From assembly GCA_020024075.1 (NCBI GenBank), contig JAHHUJ010000130.1:1-6254 (forward strand): a DNA stretch of 6,254 nucleotides, written 5' to 3'. The position numbers and the translations under genes are program-made. The notes under the pieces are model-generated. The model worked only from the letters and a program-made list of their open reading frames with translations, was not told the origin of the DNA and searched no databases. This document shows, piece after piece, positions 5,038 through 6,254 of this stretch (the first letter of the stretch is position 1; every line of letters starts with the position of its first letter). The stretch is from Psychrobacter sp. (lineage in GTDB: Bacteria > Pseudomonadota > Gammaproteobacteria > Pseudomonadales > Moraxellaceae).

Positions 5038-6254
5038 ATGACTGAAATTATAAATAGCTATGGGTTACACGCTTCAACTCTACCAAACAAAGAGGGCTTA
5101 TTTGGTGAGTTTGGTGGAAAAATCACTCATCCTGAGCTTGCTAAAGCACTTGATGAGTTAGAAGTTGGTTTTCATGAGATTATCAAAGAAGATGATTTTA
5201 TTGCTGAAATGAAGCGATTACGCGAGACTTATGTTGGTCGACCAAGCCCTATTTATCATGCCAAGCGTTTGTCAGAGCATTGCGGCGGTGCTCAGATTTA
5301 TCTTAAACGTGAAGATTTAAATCATACCGGGGCGCATAAAATAAACCATTGTTTAGGCGAAGCACTACTGGCAAAAAAACTAGGCAAGAAAAAAGTTATT
5401 GCAGAAACTGGAGCAGGGCAGCACGGGGTAGCACTAGCGACAGCTGCGGCTTTAATGGGCTTAGAGTGTGAAATACACATGGGGGTAGTAGATATCAAAA
5501 AAGAACACCCTAATGTCAGTCGTATGAAAATTCTGGGTGCAAAACTGGTTCCTGTATCACAAGGGGCAGGTACGCTAAAAGAAGCGGTTGATAGTGCTTT
5601 TGAAGCTTACTTAAATGATATCGAAAATAGTATGTTTGCTATTGGTTCTGTGGTAGGACCAGCCCCTTATCCTGAGATGGTGGGTTATTTTCAGTCTGTC
5701 ATCGGTCATGAAGCACGAGAGCAATTCATCAAGGCGACGGGTAACCTACCTGATAAAGTTGTGGCTTGTGTTGGCGGAGGCTCAAATGCGATGGGTATGT
5801 TCAGTGGCTTTATGGGTGATGCTGGTGTTGAAAAGATTGGAGTGGAGCCGGCAGGTGAAGGCTTAGACACCCCCAACCATGCAGCGACAATGAGTAAAGG
5901 GGTGAAAGGTGAAATTCAGGGTTTCAAGTGTTATGTTCTATTAGATGAAAAAGGTGAGCCTGCACAAGTTCACTCGATTGCATCTGGTCTAGATTATCCC
6001 GGAGTAGGTCCTCAACACTCATATCTCAAGGATTCAAAGCTAGCGACTTATGAGGCGGTGACAGATAAAGAGTGTCTAGATGCGTTTATGGCATTGTCAC
6101 GATTAGAAGGTATTATTCCAGCTTTAGAGTCATCACACGCTGTTGCCTATGCAATGAAAATTGCCAAAGATATGCCTGAGGATAAGGCTATTTTAGTTAA
6201 TTTATCTGGACGTGGTGATAAAGATATAGACTTTGTTTTAGACAAAGTGACGCT
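5038..6254 (+). CDS. trpB: Tryptophan synthase beta subunit, divergent form, C-terminus cut by window edge
   Basis: The frame runs 405 codons from the ATG at 5038 to the window end without a stop. AGGG lies 7 nt upstream and the strong promoter about 50 bp away. TrpB joins indole and L-serine to make tryptophan with PLP. Landmarks are all present: HTGAHKINH (97-104) with the PLP lysine K101, AETGAGQHG (122-130) with catalytic E123, the phosphate loop GGGSNA (246-251), EGIIPALESSHA (357-368) and NLSGRGDKD (388-396) with S390, which faces the pyridine nitrogen. Only a few residues should be missing. The sequence departs from the usual proteobacterial type: HKINH replaces HKTNQ, and FGGKITHPEL (25-34) replaces the common FGGMYVPQ-like start. 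No trpF or other trp gene lies upstream; whether trpA follows cannot be seen. It may be a stand-alone paralogue. The enzyme family is certain and the paralogue status inferred. Confidence 0.93.
   Translation, partial: MTEIINSYGLHASTLPNKEGLFGEFGGKITHPELAKALDELEVGFHEIIKEDDFIAEMKRLRETYVGRPSPIYHAKRLSEHCGGAQIYLKREDLNHTGAHKINHCLGEALLAKKLGKKKVIAETGAGQHGVALATAAALMGLECEIHMGVVDIKKEHPNVSRMKILGAKLVPVSQGAGTLKEAVDSAFEAYLNDIENSMFAIGSVVGPAPYPEMVGYFQSVIGHEAREQFIKATGNLPDKVVACVGGGSNAMGMFSGFMGDAGVEKIGVEPAGEGLDTPNHAATMSKGVKGEIQGFKCYVLLDEKGEPAQVHSIASGLDYPGVGPQHSYLKDSKLATYEAVTDKECLDAFMALSRLEGIIPALESSHAVAYAMKIAKDMPEDKAILVNLSGRGDKDIDFVLDKVT

Overview
The window looks like chromosomal DNA from an AT-rich gammaproteobacterium. 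A Psychrobacter- or Moraxellaceae-like host is my best guess, based on base composition, codon use and the look of the TcyP, TrpB and LysR proteins. I could not run a database search, so this placement is an inference. There is no phage, transposase, tRNA, rRNA or CRISPR array. Five protein genes are present, and two of them run off the window ends.

Left part (1-2139): a LysR-type regulator on the minus strand, with its C-terminus cut by the window edge, is divergent from an aldo/keto reductase on the plus strand. The 259-bp gap between them carries a near-perfect dyad (981-1006), a good operator candidate. The reductase leader also has a 13-bp tandem repeat (1093-1118) whose core recurs inverted at 1053-1061. 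This layout suggests that the regulator controls the reductase and itself.

Middle part (2140-3384): a single plus-strand gene resembles the alpha-glutamyl/putrescinyl thymine pyrophosphorylase clade 3 family. That family was assigned to thymine hypermodification in DNA by comparative genomics. Here it has no phage or modification genes beside it. Its leader has a 16-bp dyad, and its coding region contains an exact 18-bp inverted repeat around a 5-nt loop (2927-2967), the most unusual structural feature of the window. A hairpin terminator at 3314-3340 separates it from the convergent gene that follows.

Right part (3385-6254): tcyP, a DAACS-family L-cystine symporter on the minus strand, is divergent from a tryptophan synthase beta subunit (trpB) on the plus strand, whose C-terminus is cut off. 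The trpB promoter is the best in the window (TTGACC, 17-bp spacer, TAGAAT). Upstream of tcyP a symmetric TTAT-N11-ATAA box lies about 63 bp before the predicted transcription start, where a LysR-type activator such as CysB would bind. The TrpB sequence differs from the usual proteobacterial form, and no other trp gene is visible upstream, so it may be a stand-alone TrpB paralogue.
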